From: Ministeria vibrans ATCC 50519
Lineage: Eukaryota > Opisthokonta > Filasterea
Assembly: GCA_943704425.1 (NCBI GenBank)
Contig: CALSCP010001278.1
Location: forward strand, 1-53,077
DNA length: 53,077 bases
Reading direction: 5' to 3'
The position numbers were made by a program, and so were the translations under genes. The stretch's first letter is position 1. Each line of letters begins with the position of its first letter. Under the pieces are notes generated by a model. That model did not search any database, had not been told where the DNA came from, and was given only the letters and a program-made list of their open reading frames with translations. This document shows, piece after piece, positions 11,641 to 25,337 of this stretch.

Positions 11641-11808
11641 AGAAATGAACACGCCAGTTACAAGGACTTATACAGAATTTATACACCTGTCATGCGCAGA
11701 GGAAGGAAGGAAGAGTGAAGTCAAACGTGTGTTGGTGCTTGACGGTCAACATGTCATGACAGGTGTATAAATTCTGTATAAGTCCTTGTGACTGGCGTGT
11801 TCATTTCT
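11641..11808. repeat. 54-nt inverted repeat with 60-nt loop
   Basis: The left arm at 11641-11694 and right arm at 11755-11808 are reverse complements over 54 nt, with a single difference that would be a G-U pair in RNA. The loop is 60 nt (11695-11754). The arms begin AGAAATGAACACGCC and end CCTGTCATG. No coding potential or obvious target-site duplication is visible. It could be a MITE-like element, a small-RNA hairpin precursor, or a structured 3' region of the neighbouring CBS gene, whose stop codon is about 35 nt away. Confidence 0.9.
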
Positions 11809-11842
11809 TCAAATTAAATCTTGTTTCAGCTTTCTTCACTCA

Positions 11843-13212
11843 TTACTCAGGCTCGTTGAAGAGAGCCTTGGCCATGTCACTCAACGTAAGCACGCCCGCC
11901 AGCTTGTTGTCCTCGACGATCCACGTGCGATGGTAGTGGCACGACAGGAGATGTTCGAGGACCTCGGTGAGGGGCGCATCTGTTGTGGCATAGTGAGCAA
12001 GGGCCAGGCGTTCCGTGCCGTGGATATGCTTAAGGAATGCTGTGACTGGCATGGAGATGCACATGAGTTCATCCACCAGCTTGAGATCGGACACGGACAG
12101 CGTGCCCACCACCATGCCGGTGCCGTCAACGACGGGCAGAGCACTCAGACTGTGTGTCAACATCCGTCGGTACCCATCAAGTGCCGTCTCGCTGGGTCCC
12201 ACCGTCACCATTTTAGGCTTGGTTTTTTCCTCCCAAATGTCGCCCACTGTCGTTTCAGGTGCGTGTTTTTTCAATTGCTTCAGCAGCAGCTTGGCAATGT
12301 CCGTCTGTGTGAGCAGACGATAGAAAACGCTCGGGTGGAAGAATGTGGGTTCGCAGCGGACAATAACGCGATGTACACCTTTATGGAAAGCCTCGCAAAT
12401 CTTAAATTATTAAAGGTAGCGATACCATCATGAGCGGAGAAATAAACAACAATAATAATTTTTGTTTTTTTTTTCGTACCTGCCGCAACGAATTGACGTC
12501 GTTGTACACAAAAATCCCATTCATTGCAGGTGTATTTCCGCTTCGTCCCTCTTCGGTGAGGTTGATCAAGTCGAAGGCTTTGCGCGACTTGAGTTTCTCC
12601 TCCGCATTAACTGACAAATCCACATCCTACAAAATATATGGACAATATTCATCATGAATGATATTTAAAGACATAGTGATCTGTACCACAAAGGAGGCGG
12701 CCCCATTCTCGACTTTGCGTTCGACCAGGCCAAAGGCAATGTACGCCATTATGTCGGAGACGCTGACAATGCCCACAAAGGTGTCGTATTCGGCATTTTT
12801 CACCACGACACTGCCAATGTGGTGTTTGGCCATGACTTGGAGGGCGTCAAATGCCGATGTGTCTGTATTGATGTGAATGACGTGGTGCTTTTTGCGAGTG
12901 AGGTGGCTGAAAAAAGCGAAACAAATGCATAAGCAAACAGTTAACGAAAGACACTCCAAGCAAGCTGGCGAGCACTGCGCTATCCGGTTGCAGCGCTTAA
13001 TGTATTAGATCTTCAACTTGGGACTATAAATATCCAAGTCACAGTGGCTGTGGAACGCAACGAGAGCGAAGCTTGAGTGAAGTGCGAGAATACTGTCAAA
13101 ACCTCGCACTTCGCCAAAAGCAGTCCAACAAGAAATACTCAGCTCCCAATTAGGCCGCTTACCCAATAGAGGTGGCGTTGACTTCTTCCTGAAGGGCTTT
13201 TGAGAAAGGCAT
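11843..13212 (-). CDS. Four-CBS-domain protein A (AMPK-gamma/SNF4-like)
   Basis: A 324-residue protein from four exons: 13163-13212, 12687-12906, 12480-12626 and 11843-12400. It consists of four consecutive CBS motifs (two Bateman modules). Each is recognisable by its 'G.vsv.D' ending: VGIVSVSDIMAY, LTQTDIAKLL, VGTLSVSDLKLV and AGVLTLSDMAKAL. The size and 4xCBS layout match SNF4/AMPK gamma subunits and SDS23-like proteins, which bind adenine nucleotides between CBS pairs. An energy-sensing role is inferred. There is no transmembrane or catalytic domain. A close paralogue lies immediately upstream on the same strand. Intron 1 (12907-13162) is long and carries a small hairpin shared in part with the paralogue. 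Confidence 0.88.
13079..13112. repeat. 10-bp perfect hairpin in intron 1 of CBS gene A
   Basis: Arms GAAGTGCGAG (13079-13088) and CTCGCACTTC (13103-13112) are perfect reverse complements around a 14-nt loop. The same CTCGCACTTCG word recurs at the same relative place in intron 1 of CBS gene B (14754-14764), with a near copy at about 14774-14785. Confidence 0.75.
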
Positions 13213-13495
13213 GTTAATTATTATTTGAAAAGATTGAAGACGTAAAAATTAATATTAAATAATATGAAGAGTGTATTTGTGACATTAAACTTGTTCGAGA
13301 AGAACCAGAGATGTAAAATATTGGAAGACCTGCAAGTATATGTCGTACGTCAAGCAAACGTACTTACTCTCTCTCTCTCTATTTTCTATTCTTATTATAA
13401 ATCACAATCGCCAGTCGAACATGAAAATCAAATTATTAATGATAAAAGCGCGCAAAATTTTATTGAAAAAACAAAAAACAAAAAGCAATTAATTA

Positions 13496-14875
13496 TTAGG
13501 CGTACAAGGCGCGACAAATGTCACTAAGCGTAATGACACCAATGAGTTTCTTGTTGCTGACAATCCACGAGCGGTGGTAGTGGGTGGCAAGCAGATGGTT
13601 GAGCACCTCGGCGAGAGGCGCTTGCGGGGTGGCGTAGAAGGCAAGAGTGTGTTCGCGGCCGTGGATCTCGTCGAGGAACTCGGTAACGGGAAGGGAAAGC
13701 CACGACAGTGTCTTGACGTACTTGAGATCAGACACGGAAAGCGTGCCAACAATCATGCCTACACTGTCGACGACGGGCAGGGCACTGAGCTGCTTGGAGA
13801 GCATGCGGCGGTAGCCATTGAGAGCCGTATCGGTGGGCTTCATGGTGATCAGCTCGGGCATGTTGTCGGGCGCCACGATTGCGTCAACAGCGGCCGACGG
13901 CTCGTGCAGCAGCATCTGGCGGTAGAGGGCACGTGCAACGTCGGTTTGCGTGCACAGGCGGAAAAATGGGCTGGGGTGCACAAAGGTAGGCTTGCAGCGC
14001 ACAATCACACGGTGCACGCCCTTGGAGAAGGCCTCGCACACCTGACAATTAAAAAACGTAAAAANNNATTTAGTTGTTTCTGTGAAGTTTCTGTACCTGA
14101 CTGACAGAGTCACTCTCGTCATAGACAAAAATTCCTCCCAGGGCGGGGGTGTTGCCGCACTGTCCCTCCTCGCTGAGAGTAACGAGATCAAATGCCTTGC
14201 GATCCGCGAGTTTCATCTCAGCGTTTGCAGTAAGATCAACTTCCTGAGGGAATAAAAAAAATTATTCATTTGAATTAGTCGCGACGCCCTTTTTTTCTCT
14301 GTCTTACGGTAAATGAAGCTTCGCCGTTGCACGTCTTAGGATCCACAAGACCAAATGCAACGTAAGCCATAATATCTGTCATACTGACAATGCCAACGAA
14401 AGCGTCTATCCTCAAAAAAAAAAAAAACAAACCCAATTAGATTTTATTTTCCCGTTTTTGCTGCGTACCTTCGCTGTCTTTGACAACAACGCATCCAATC
14501 TGGTGCCTCGACATGACCTTCAGCGCCTCCAAGGCGGTAGTCTCCGTTGAAATGGTGAAGACGTGATGCTTCTTGCGCGTAACGGCACTGAAAAAGTATA
14601 CGAAATGTAACCGTCAGAAGAGTGTTGGATTGTGCGAGAATTTGGCCCTTGTGTGAAGGAGCGCGTTGCACAACAGCATGTGCATATTGTATGCCAGTGT
14701 ATAGAAGTGCTAGACATTCAACAAAGACGCGAAATAAAGTCGGAGGGAAAAACTCGCACTTCGACTTAGAAGTTCGCACTTCAACATTTGCGAGAAAGAA
14801 CGCAAAAATAATAGACAGGACGTACCCAATCGTCATCGAGTTCATGGTATCCTTGAGAGCTTTTCCGAACGGCAT
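13496..14875 (-). CDS. Four-CBS-domain protein B (tandem paralogue)
   Basis: A 319-residue paralogue of protein A, from five exons: 14826-14875, 14469-14587, 14308-14405, 14097-14243 and 13496-14041. All four CBS motifs are kept: VGIVSMTDIMAY, CTQTDVARAL, VGTLSVSDLKYV and IGVITLSDICRAL. Four of its introns' counterparts fall as in gene A or nearby. An additional intron (14406-14468) splits the first CBS domain at KDSE/DAFVG, so it was gained here or lost in A. Three unresolved bases (14065-14067) sit inside intron 4 and do not affect the protein. Both proteins begin MPF.KAL and share the IG/RKKHH exon 1-2 junction, showing a tandem gene duplication. Function as for gene A. Confidence 0.88.
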
Positions 14876-15165
14876 GATGTACTGTGTGTTTAGTGATGTA
14901 TCGTTTGAAGAGAGAAAGTTGACAAAAAAGTGAAATAATTAATTTAATAAATAATAATCAATAAAACTAATCAATAATCATAATTAATAAGAACAATAAT
15001 AATTAATTATTATTGGATTTGACAAGGCGAGAGAGATCTACCAATGCTGCCGGCTCGCCCCTCATCTTCTGATCTTTGTATTCAAAACGCATCCAACACT
15101 AAACACTCCGCAAACCATTTTGTCTTCTGTACGCGAAAAATACACTGTTCTTATACAATTTCTAT

Positions 15166-16526
15166 TTACTTTTTCCTTCGGAGATCCCGCCCACGCGACG
15201 GTGCAGCGTCGCGCAGGTGGGGGTATGTAGGCAAGTCGGCGACAAGGGTAGGAATCGGGCGTTGGCGGAAATACTCGTGTGCGAGTGCGTCGTCGGCTGT
15301 GGCGCGTCGTGACGGGTCGTATGTCAACAACGAGTGGAGAAGGTCGCGACCAGCAGCCGAGAGCGACGGAAGCCGCTCGCCAATGTGGTTGTAGGGCTGT
15401 GGTGCAATGTGTCGACGCGCTGAGGCACTCACAAGTGCATAATCGGGCCATAAATGCTCGTTTGGAGCGCCCAAAAGATCTACAATGAGTCCCATTTGTG
15501 TCATCTATGTGAGAAATGAACAGAGTAATTAGTTTAAAAACGATTGCTGTAGTGCTCGTTTGTTTGAAGTGTACTTCGGTATCGCCAGGCATCAAGGGAT
15601 GAGCAGCAAGCAGTTCGCCGAGGACACAGCCGACCGACCACATGTCAATGGCACTGGTGTACGCATGGCCTGGCAGCAGCAGCAGTTCGGGTGCACGGTA
15701 CCATAGTGTCACCACCAGCGGTGTCAGCGACTTCTCGCGCGACGGTTCCCCTGTATATTATATACGTGCGTGTGAGTGAGCGAGTGAGTGTACGTGTGTG
15801 TGTGGATTGATGTTGAATACGTGTCAAATGCCTACCTATTCTTCGCGCCAAGCCAAAGTCTGCAAGTTTAAGGACACCTCGATCGGTCAGGAGAATATTG
15901 CTCAGCTTGATGTCTCGATGGACAACATGATGCGCATGCAAGTGCCCAACACCTTTCAGGAGCTGTTGCGTGAGACATTTGCAATCGGATTCGGTGAAGG
16001 GCGCACGCACAGAGTCAATAAGGGTGGCAATGTCCTACAATGACTTGTGTCAGAGGCAACACACACACACACTCTCTCTCTTTCCTATTCTCTCACCTGT
16101 TCGCAATACTCCATCACGAGAAAGACATCGCCGAGCTGATCGCCCACAACAATCTCGTGGACCCGCACTACGTTCTCGTGGCGACACGCGTCGGAGAGAA
16201 GCAGAGAGATTTCGCGCAGACTCGAAAGTGGAAATCCCGACGTTTCCATTTCGAGACGAACGCGTTTCAGCGCGAATATTGTGCCTACAGGTACAAAAAC
16301 ACCACACAAGCCACAAGTTGGCGTTGGGACCGAGTATACACTGCCATGGGGGCGGGTGACGCCAGGCGTCGTGCGCCGTACCGGAAGTGCGTTCGCGCAC
16401 ACGATAGACCACTCCAAAAGTGCCCTCGCCAATGCAGTTCAGCGTCTCCAGCGCCGACACGTTGCGACACGCACAGGGAACCTCCTTTGGAAGGGGTCGC
16501 GCCTCACCCGTTCGAAAGTCAGCCAT
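15166..16526 (-). CDS. CDK10: Cyclin-dependent kinase 10 orthologue
   Basis: A 348-residue Ser/Thr kinase from five exons: 16382-16526, 16097-16284, 15836-16034, 15575-15750 and 15166-15504. The start '[19 protein letters not shown]' mirrors the CDK10 N-terminus. The PSTAIRE-like helix reads FPLSSLRE, as in the CDK10/CDK11 group. Catalytic residues are present: K55 in FALKRV, D152 in HRDIKLSN, D170 in DFG, and APE after the T-loop. The phrase MEYCEQDIATLI and the C-terminal YFRQRPIPT fit CDK10, which pairs with cyclin M in animals. The length is close to human CDK10 (360). Its promoter is shared with the divergent AAA+ gene 110 bp away. CDK11 is the nearest alternative. Confidence 0.85.
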
Positions 16527-16636
16527 GAAAAGTAAAAGAATGTCAAACTTGATTCTACTTTGTGATCAAGTTGGTTGATCGTTCGTTCAATAAATCGTTC
16601 TGCAGTCGTCTTACTCGTCTACTACTGTTTTTCTTG

Positions 16637-18889
16637 ATGCGAAAGCATAGTGGCGGATCGGACGGAGGCGTCCGACCGGGAGGCGGTCGCGATTTTCTTG
16701 ATCGATTAGAGGAGCGCGTCGCAAGGAAACTCGACATTCCCGCTCTTCCCAATCAGCTCCTCCATGCCATTATACTCTCTCTCGTCTGCGGCCGCCACGT
16801 CATCATTCATGTTGCACCATTGTGTGCCATTCAAATGCGGCATTTGTGTGCCGAGGTACGCTGAAACCCCCATTTTTTGTTTTTTGAAGCTGTACTGCTT
16901 TTTCTGTCTCTCTCAGATTCTTCGCTGTCTGCTCGGCTGTCAGTGCAGCGAGTACGCGTGCTCTGGTGAAACCAGCCCACAGGAACTCCTCTCGGCGCTG
17001 GTGCCACCGCCAATGTCGACCAAAGTCGTGGAGTCCCATCCTACGTTGCGCGAGAGTTTGAGTTCGACGTTTTGGCCGAGCAGTACACAACAACTGTCGC
17101 ATCCGTCGAGGTCGTCGCTGCCGAGCCTCTTCACCTCAGAGAACGCTCAGAGTGGTGTTGTTGTCGGTGGCGGTGGTGGTGGTGTTGGTGGTGGAGCCGG
17201 TGGCTCGACGCGTAAGAGAACGACTGCTTTGCAGCGTCGCTTCAGTAACGACCAGATTGTTGCGGTGTCGCAGAGTCTATCGCAACTGAACAACCCCTCA
17301 AGTTTCTCGAAGCAAGGGTTGCGTCGTCTCACGAGCGAACCTGCCGCAGCAATGGTGACGTCGGCGCGTTCGTCGTATCAGGCACAAGCACCACCCGTGT
17401 ACCCGCATCACACGTATATTGTTGAGGAAGAGTCGCAAGAGGCGCTTGACGATGAGGAGGGTATGGCGAGCCAAGACGAAGCACTTCTACTCCCTTCCCT
17501 TGCTGCACCCATGAACACACCCACGCCCAGTCGCAAACCAGCCACCACTGCGGCCTCGATGCCCCAGCACAACAGCGACTCGTCGCTCCCCTTGGGCGCA
17601 GGCACTGGTGGTATCCACCATGAGGCTCTCTACCGCAAACTATCCATTGACGCATCGGACCTGGACCAATCCAACGATATTTTTGTCAACAGCGTTGCAG
17701 AGATTGACGTCAACCATCTTTCACCATCGGCATCATCATCGGCATCAACACCGACACCAGGCGGCATCTTAACAGCAGCTGCAGAAGGAGCAGCCGCAAT
17801 CAGCACCACCACCGACACCAGCGCACCCCACCAGTTCCCTTCTCCTCTTGACTCCGCGTCCGCGTCCGCTTCCACCTCCTCTCGTGCCCTATTCTCTCAC
17901 GAAGCTCTCGTCCTTGACGGTGTCCACGACCTTTCGAGCGTTGCTCAGGCCGAGCTTGTCCGTGTCCTTCACAGCGGTCGCTTTGTCTCCCCCGACAATG
18001 CGCGCGAGTATCTCCTTCCCGACATGTTTCTCTTCATTGCTGTCGTCTCAACTGACTCCGATGCTCTCATTGGTTCTCTTGTACGCTTTTCTCTCTCTCT
18101 CTTTATCACTTTGTTTCTTTCTCCCTCCTTTCTTTCTCTCTCTATCACGNNNNNNCTCCTCTATCACATTGTTTCTTTCTCCCTCCTTTCTTTCTCTCTC
18201 TATCACTTTGTTTCTTTTTCCCTCCTTTCTTTCTCTCTCTATCACTTTGTTTCTTTCTCCCTCCTTTCTCTCTCTTTCTATCTCTTTGTTTCTTTCTCCC
18301 TCCTTTGTCTCTCTCTCTATCACTTTGTTTCTTTCTTCCTCCTTTCTCTCTCTCTCTCACGTTTGGTTATTTCCATAGCGCGACACTTTCTTCTGTGGCC
18401 TGCACATTGAGCTGGAGAGCATTAGCGAACCGGGAGTCAATGTCACAAGCGACTTTAACCCTCTTCTCCACTACTCAGTAGGACACCGAATTTGAATTCG
18501 ATTTGGTTTTCATTTTTTTTCATTGCTTTTAGCAATTGCGGGAGATTCGTGACGAGATTGGGAGTGTGTACATGAGTCACGATGTGAGTGTGTATCTGCG
18601 CGATCTCACGCTTACTGTGCGCTCACCCATGCTCAGCCCGTCCGTCTCCAACGACTTTACTGCGCGCGTTGTCAATGGCCTCTCTGCCTCGTCCACAAGC
18701 GACCTCATTGCTGCGGCGTGTGCCGAGGCACTCATCCACAGCAACATTGACGCGCTGCCGTGGCACGTCTTGGGCGTTGCCCTCCTTATGCTGCCCCATC
18801 GCGTTGTGCTCGACCCCCGTGCGTCGGAGATGCGCGATAAGTTTGCCTTTGTCTCCCAGATGCTCTGGGATGTCCCGCAGCCCTGGTGA
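16637..18889 (+). CDS. Divergent MoxR/ChlI-like AAA+ protein lacking a P-loop
   Basis: A 612-residue protein from four exons: 16637-16855, 16917-18080, 18379-18477 and 18533-18889. The N-terminus has the helix-strand order of a MoxR/magnesium-chelatase I ATPase (LLHAIILSLVCGRHVIIHVAP), but there is no GxxGxGK Walker A. After a long Ser/Pro/Gly-rich low-complexity insert (about 17050-17900), the Walker-B-like strand reads ALVLDGVHDLS. It is followed by an arginine-finger-type helix and LPDMFLFIAVVST. The last exon matches a ChlI/MoxR lid: VSVYLRDLTLTVRSP, then a conserved Ala-rich helix and LPHRVVLDP. Fungal genomes carry similar 'magnesium chelatase'-annotated proteins of unknown role. ATP hydrolysis looks unlikely from the missing P-loop. 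Intron 2 carries the dispersed CT-rich repeat and an N gap. Confidence 0.6.
18090..18360. repeat. CT-rich minisatellite in intron of the AAA+ gene
   Basis: Six or so tandem units of about 38-40 bp fill this intron, each with the core TATCACTTTGTTTCTTTCTC followed by CCTCCTTTCT and CT dinucleotides. Six unresolved bases (18150-18155) mark an assembly difficulty in the array. The same core occurs at several other places in the window. Confidence 0.9.
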
Positions 18890-19379
18890 CGCAACCGCCT
18901 GCAACCGAAACAGTATTATTGTATTGTATTATGAAATAAGAGGAATAATCAAAGTAATGCAGTAGCGACTGATGTATACAATCAACACAATACCACAACC
19001 ACGACAGTTGACAACATACATACCAAAGAGCAGCCCACTTTCTTGCACTTCCAAGCGGGAATGACCCGAGAAATAATTCATCATAATTATTCTCTTAGAA
19101 ATTCAACTAATTTCAATTTTTTTTAATTTTAATCGCAATCCCATTTTCGGGAATGAGTCACGGTGTACGAAACTCAAGCCAGTCTATGCAGGTACTAACA
19201 AAAGAACCCGAACACGGGGCCACAGCGGTGCACAATGCCCATTTGTCATAAAAAAAAGAAGAAAAAAAAATCCCCAATATTACTTTGTCGTCATTTTGCG
19301 TCGAGTTTGCTCACGTTTGGGGCACATTTGGGCACGCACACAGAGCACGACGGGGTTTATCGGCGGTGGGGATGGGGCA
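18890..19379. other. Intergenic, no gene seen
   Basis: AT-rich spacer between two genes on the + strand. It contains short A and T runs and no exon-like open frame with splice sites. It presumably carries the 3' end of the AAA+ gene and the promoter of the amino-acid transporter. Confidence 0.5.
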
Positions 19380-21874
19380 ATGGCAAAGAAGGATACTGAC
19401 ATGGGCTGTGTGAAGCGCGAAGAGAGCGGACGCATCAACGATGACACAGCACCCGCACGCACCGCCGACGAGGAGAGCCAGCCGCTGCTTGCCGACGTTG
19501 TTCTCGAGAGCAGACTACCCACTGCTACGTACGTCGTACAGCGACTTTCTTCGTCTCTCTTGCTCTTTTGACCTCTCTGCTCTTTTTTTTTTTTTTTTTT
19601 TTTTTTTGTGCGTCTCGTTGCACTTCCTTTCTGCTTAGCGTCGCCCAAACGGCAATGAATCTTGTCAAAGGATACATTGCCAGTGGTATTTTGGCGTTAC
19701 CCCATGCCTTTGCTCAGTCTGGACTGTTTGTAAGCGACAACATGACTTGAGTTGATCGTTCCTGTCTCACCTTCCGTGTCTGTGTCTGTGTCTGTGTCTG
19801 TGTCTGTGTGTCTCAGGCGGGTGTTTTCATTATGGCGTCAATTCTGCTCATGTCATTGCACTCCATGTTGGTGCTGATTGACTGCAAGCACGCCTTGAAA
19901 GGGGCGGCAACCACGTACGCAGATATTGCGACGGTCACGTACGGTCGCAAAATGCACATTGCCGTGAACACGTTGCTCATTTTCACGCAATTTGGCTTCT
20001 CAGTCGTGTATATGGGTAAGATTTGAGGGAGTGCACTGGTGAGTTGTTTTACCTCTGGTTTTTCTGTTCCTTGCAGTGTATGTATCGGAAAACCTGTCGT
20101 ACTACTGGCCTATCAAATTCTCGAACGTGTACATTCTTCTGTGTCTCTTCCCTATCTTTGTGGGCATGTCCTGGATCCGCACGTAAGCGAAACGCCCTCC
20201 CTTATCTTCCCATACATTCTTACATGGTAATCCAAAAATAGAATGCGGTGGTTGGGTCCCGCGTCGCAGTTTGCCAATGTTATGCTTCTGCTTGGTCTTA
20301 TCATTATCATTGCTGTGTCCTGTGCACAGCTGTCCACCCGTGACATTCCCGTAAGAGAGAAAGGAGGGGAGAAAGGCAAAGAACAATGTGATAGAGAGCG
20401 GAATGTGAAAGAATCAAAGTGATAGAGAGAAAGGTGAAGCAAAGTGACGAGTGGATCAGTTTGTGTGTGTACGTGTGTGTGTGAGCGGGTCTCTGAGCAA
20501 TTTTGTGTGGTGGTAGGATGTGTCGTTGCAACTGGACTGGTGGGTACACTGGAAGACTTTACCAGTCATGTTTGGAACTGCCGTGTACAGCATTGAAGGT
20601 ATGCACAATGCCATTTGTATTGAATGTGTCGGACTGTCTTGACTCGCTCGCCGAAACTTGATTCAATGTCATTGACTGACTGTCAACACAACTCCTCCCT
20701 GTGTCTGTGTTTCTCAGGGATTGGCATTGTGATTCCCTGTGAAACCTCCATGTTGGAACCGAAAAAATTCCCTAAAGTGCTCTCGATCTGTGTGCTGTGC
20801 TCGGGCGTCCTCTACATCTTCTTTGCAGTGCTTCCATACCTTGCGTTTGGTCGTGATGTGAGCGACCAACTCGCCGTAAGCACACACACACACATATATA
20901 TATATATTTGTGGTGATACGTTGTGATGACAAGTGAATTGTTTTGTGTGTCTTTAGAATGATATTTCACTCTATGCTGCTAATGCTGGCTCTTCTGAGCA
21001 TCTGTGGAACGTTCTTGCGAATATCTCACGCATTTCGCTTGTCATTGCCATTCTGATTTCGTTCCCCATTCAGTTGTTTGTCGTCACTGATATCTGTGAA
21101 GAGGTAAGTGGACTATCGTGAATATGAGTGATTGAGGATTGAAATGCAATCAAGTGTTGAGATTTTCCTCTTTGTTTGACTCACTCATTACTACGTTATT
21201 TCGTTCCCCCTTCTTTCTATCACTTTGTTTCTTTCTCACTTTGTTCCTCTATCACGTTGTTTCTCTCACACACACTTTGTTTCTTTCTCCCTCCTTTCTC
21301 TGCTTCCTTGTCCAGGCCATGTTCAAGCCTGGTCGTGCGCCCATTCACCACAAGAAGGCCATCCAGAACCTATTTCGTCTGGCCCTTTGCATTGTTGCAG
21401 CAATCATTGCCGTACGAACACGATTCAACTTCCCCCTCACTTTGACTCACTCTGTTTCTACATCATCATCTTTCCATCATCATCAGTTGACTGTGCCCCA
21501 GTTTGGTCTGTTAGTGGCCCTCATTGGTAACATTGGAGGAGCCACTCTCCAGTTTGTGTTTCCGGGCCTATTTTACTTCAAATTATATCCAACCGTAAGC
21601 ACAAACCACTCAAAAGTACCACGCATAATTGTCATCCCGCTTTAACTTTTTGATTTGAGTAGGGCCACAAAGTGAAGAAGGGCTTTTTGATTTTGTATAT
21701 GGTTATTGGTAAGCAAAACACACACACACACACTAGTCACCATCTTTTCTTTCAATCGTCACTGTCTGTATAATTATTACTTTTCGCGCTAACACCTTTG
21801 CTGTACGTTCAGGTGTCGTTGGTGGTATTATGGGCACTATTGTGACGGTTGAGCAACTTATCAAAACCTTTTAA
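19380..21874 (+). CDS. AAAP-family amino-acid transporter (SLC36/SLC38-like)
   Basis: A 450-residue permease from twelve exons: 19380-19528, 19639-19729, 19817-20015, 20077-20182, 20242-20350, 20517-20598, 20718-20875, 20957-21103, 21316-21411, 21487-21594, 21663-21708 and 21813-21874. A hydrophilic N-tail ends in ESQPLL, a possible dileucine sorting signal. It is followed by the AAAP helix-1 signature (NLVKGYIASGILALPHAF) and about eleven transmembrane helices. The family phrase 'GTAVYSIEGIGIVIPCETSM' forms helix 6, and NIGGATLQFVFPGLFY a late helix. Such carriers are proton- or sodium-coupled amino-acid symporters of the plasma or lysosomal/vacuolar membrane. Introns 5 and 8 contain degenerate copies of the dispersed CT/GA repeat. 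It is tail-to-tail with the next gene (76 bp). Confidence 0.88.
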
Positions 21875-21949
21875 AGACAAAGAAATTGTACCACAATAAT
21901 AAACGCACAAAAAATTGAAATACAAAAATAATATACGTAATTTTTTAAT

Positions 21950-24713
<2,764 letters not shown>

Positions 24714-25004
24714 AAGGAAGATTATAGACGAAATAGCTACTGAGAGCAAAAAAAAAGTGAAACTCTAAAATATTCTAATCATCGAAAATTTGGAAATCGC
24801 CTCAAATAAATAAGAGAAGAAAATCCCCCCCAAAAGTATTGCAATAAGTGACGGCCATAGTTGATAGACTGACCCTAGTCCCTAAAAGTGTCTATTTAAG
24901 AATTATGATGGTGAGAAGTATTGAAGCGAGAAAGTACACTCTGTCACTCACGCCGACGCGCCCGTTGACCCACAATAACACATCATGATAGTGTATTATT
25001 AATA

Positions 25005-25284
25005 TTACATCTTCTTCTTGTCCTTGAGCTTCTTTTCAGCGGGCGCAAGGGAAAAGAGCACACGATGACGCTCAGATTGACCCGACGAGTGAAAGAGTGC
25101 ATCCGTCCCATGGAACCCTAAAAAAAAAAAACAGTCAACGCAAAGCTGATAGTACTATACTTCGTCCACTTGGTCTTACAGTCGAGAAGGCCCAGTGTTC
25201 CATACATTGTGTCAAATTTGAGATGGTGGAAATCGTGTGCTAAACACCATACACACATACACAAGCATAGACAGACAGACAGGC

Positions 25285-25337
<53 letters not shown>

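Larger units (their letters stand above)
11209..11842. other. Intergenic region with AT palindrome and inverted repeat
   Basis: No coding exon is recognised between the start of the REXO gene and the 3' end of the first CBS gene. The region holds a (TAA)n/(TTA)n palindromic tract at about 11211-11281 and a long inverted repeat at 11641-11808, listed separately. Confidence 0.6.
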
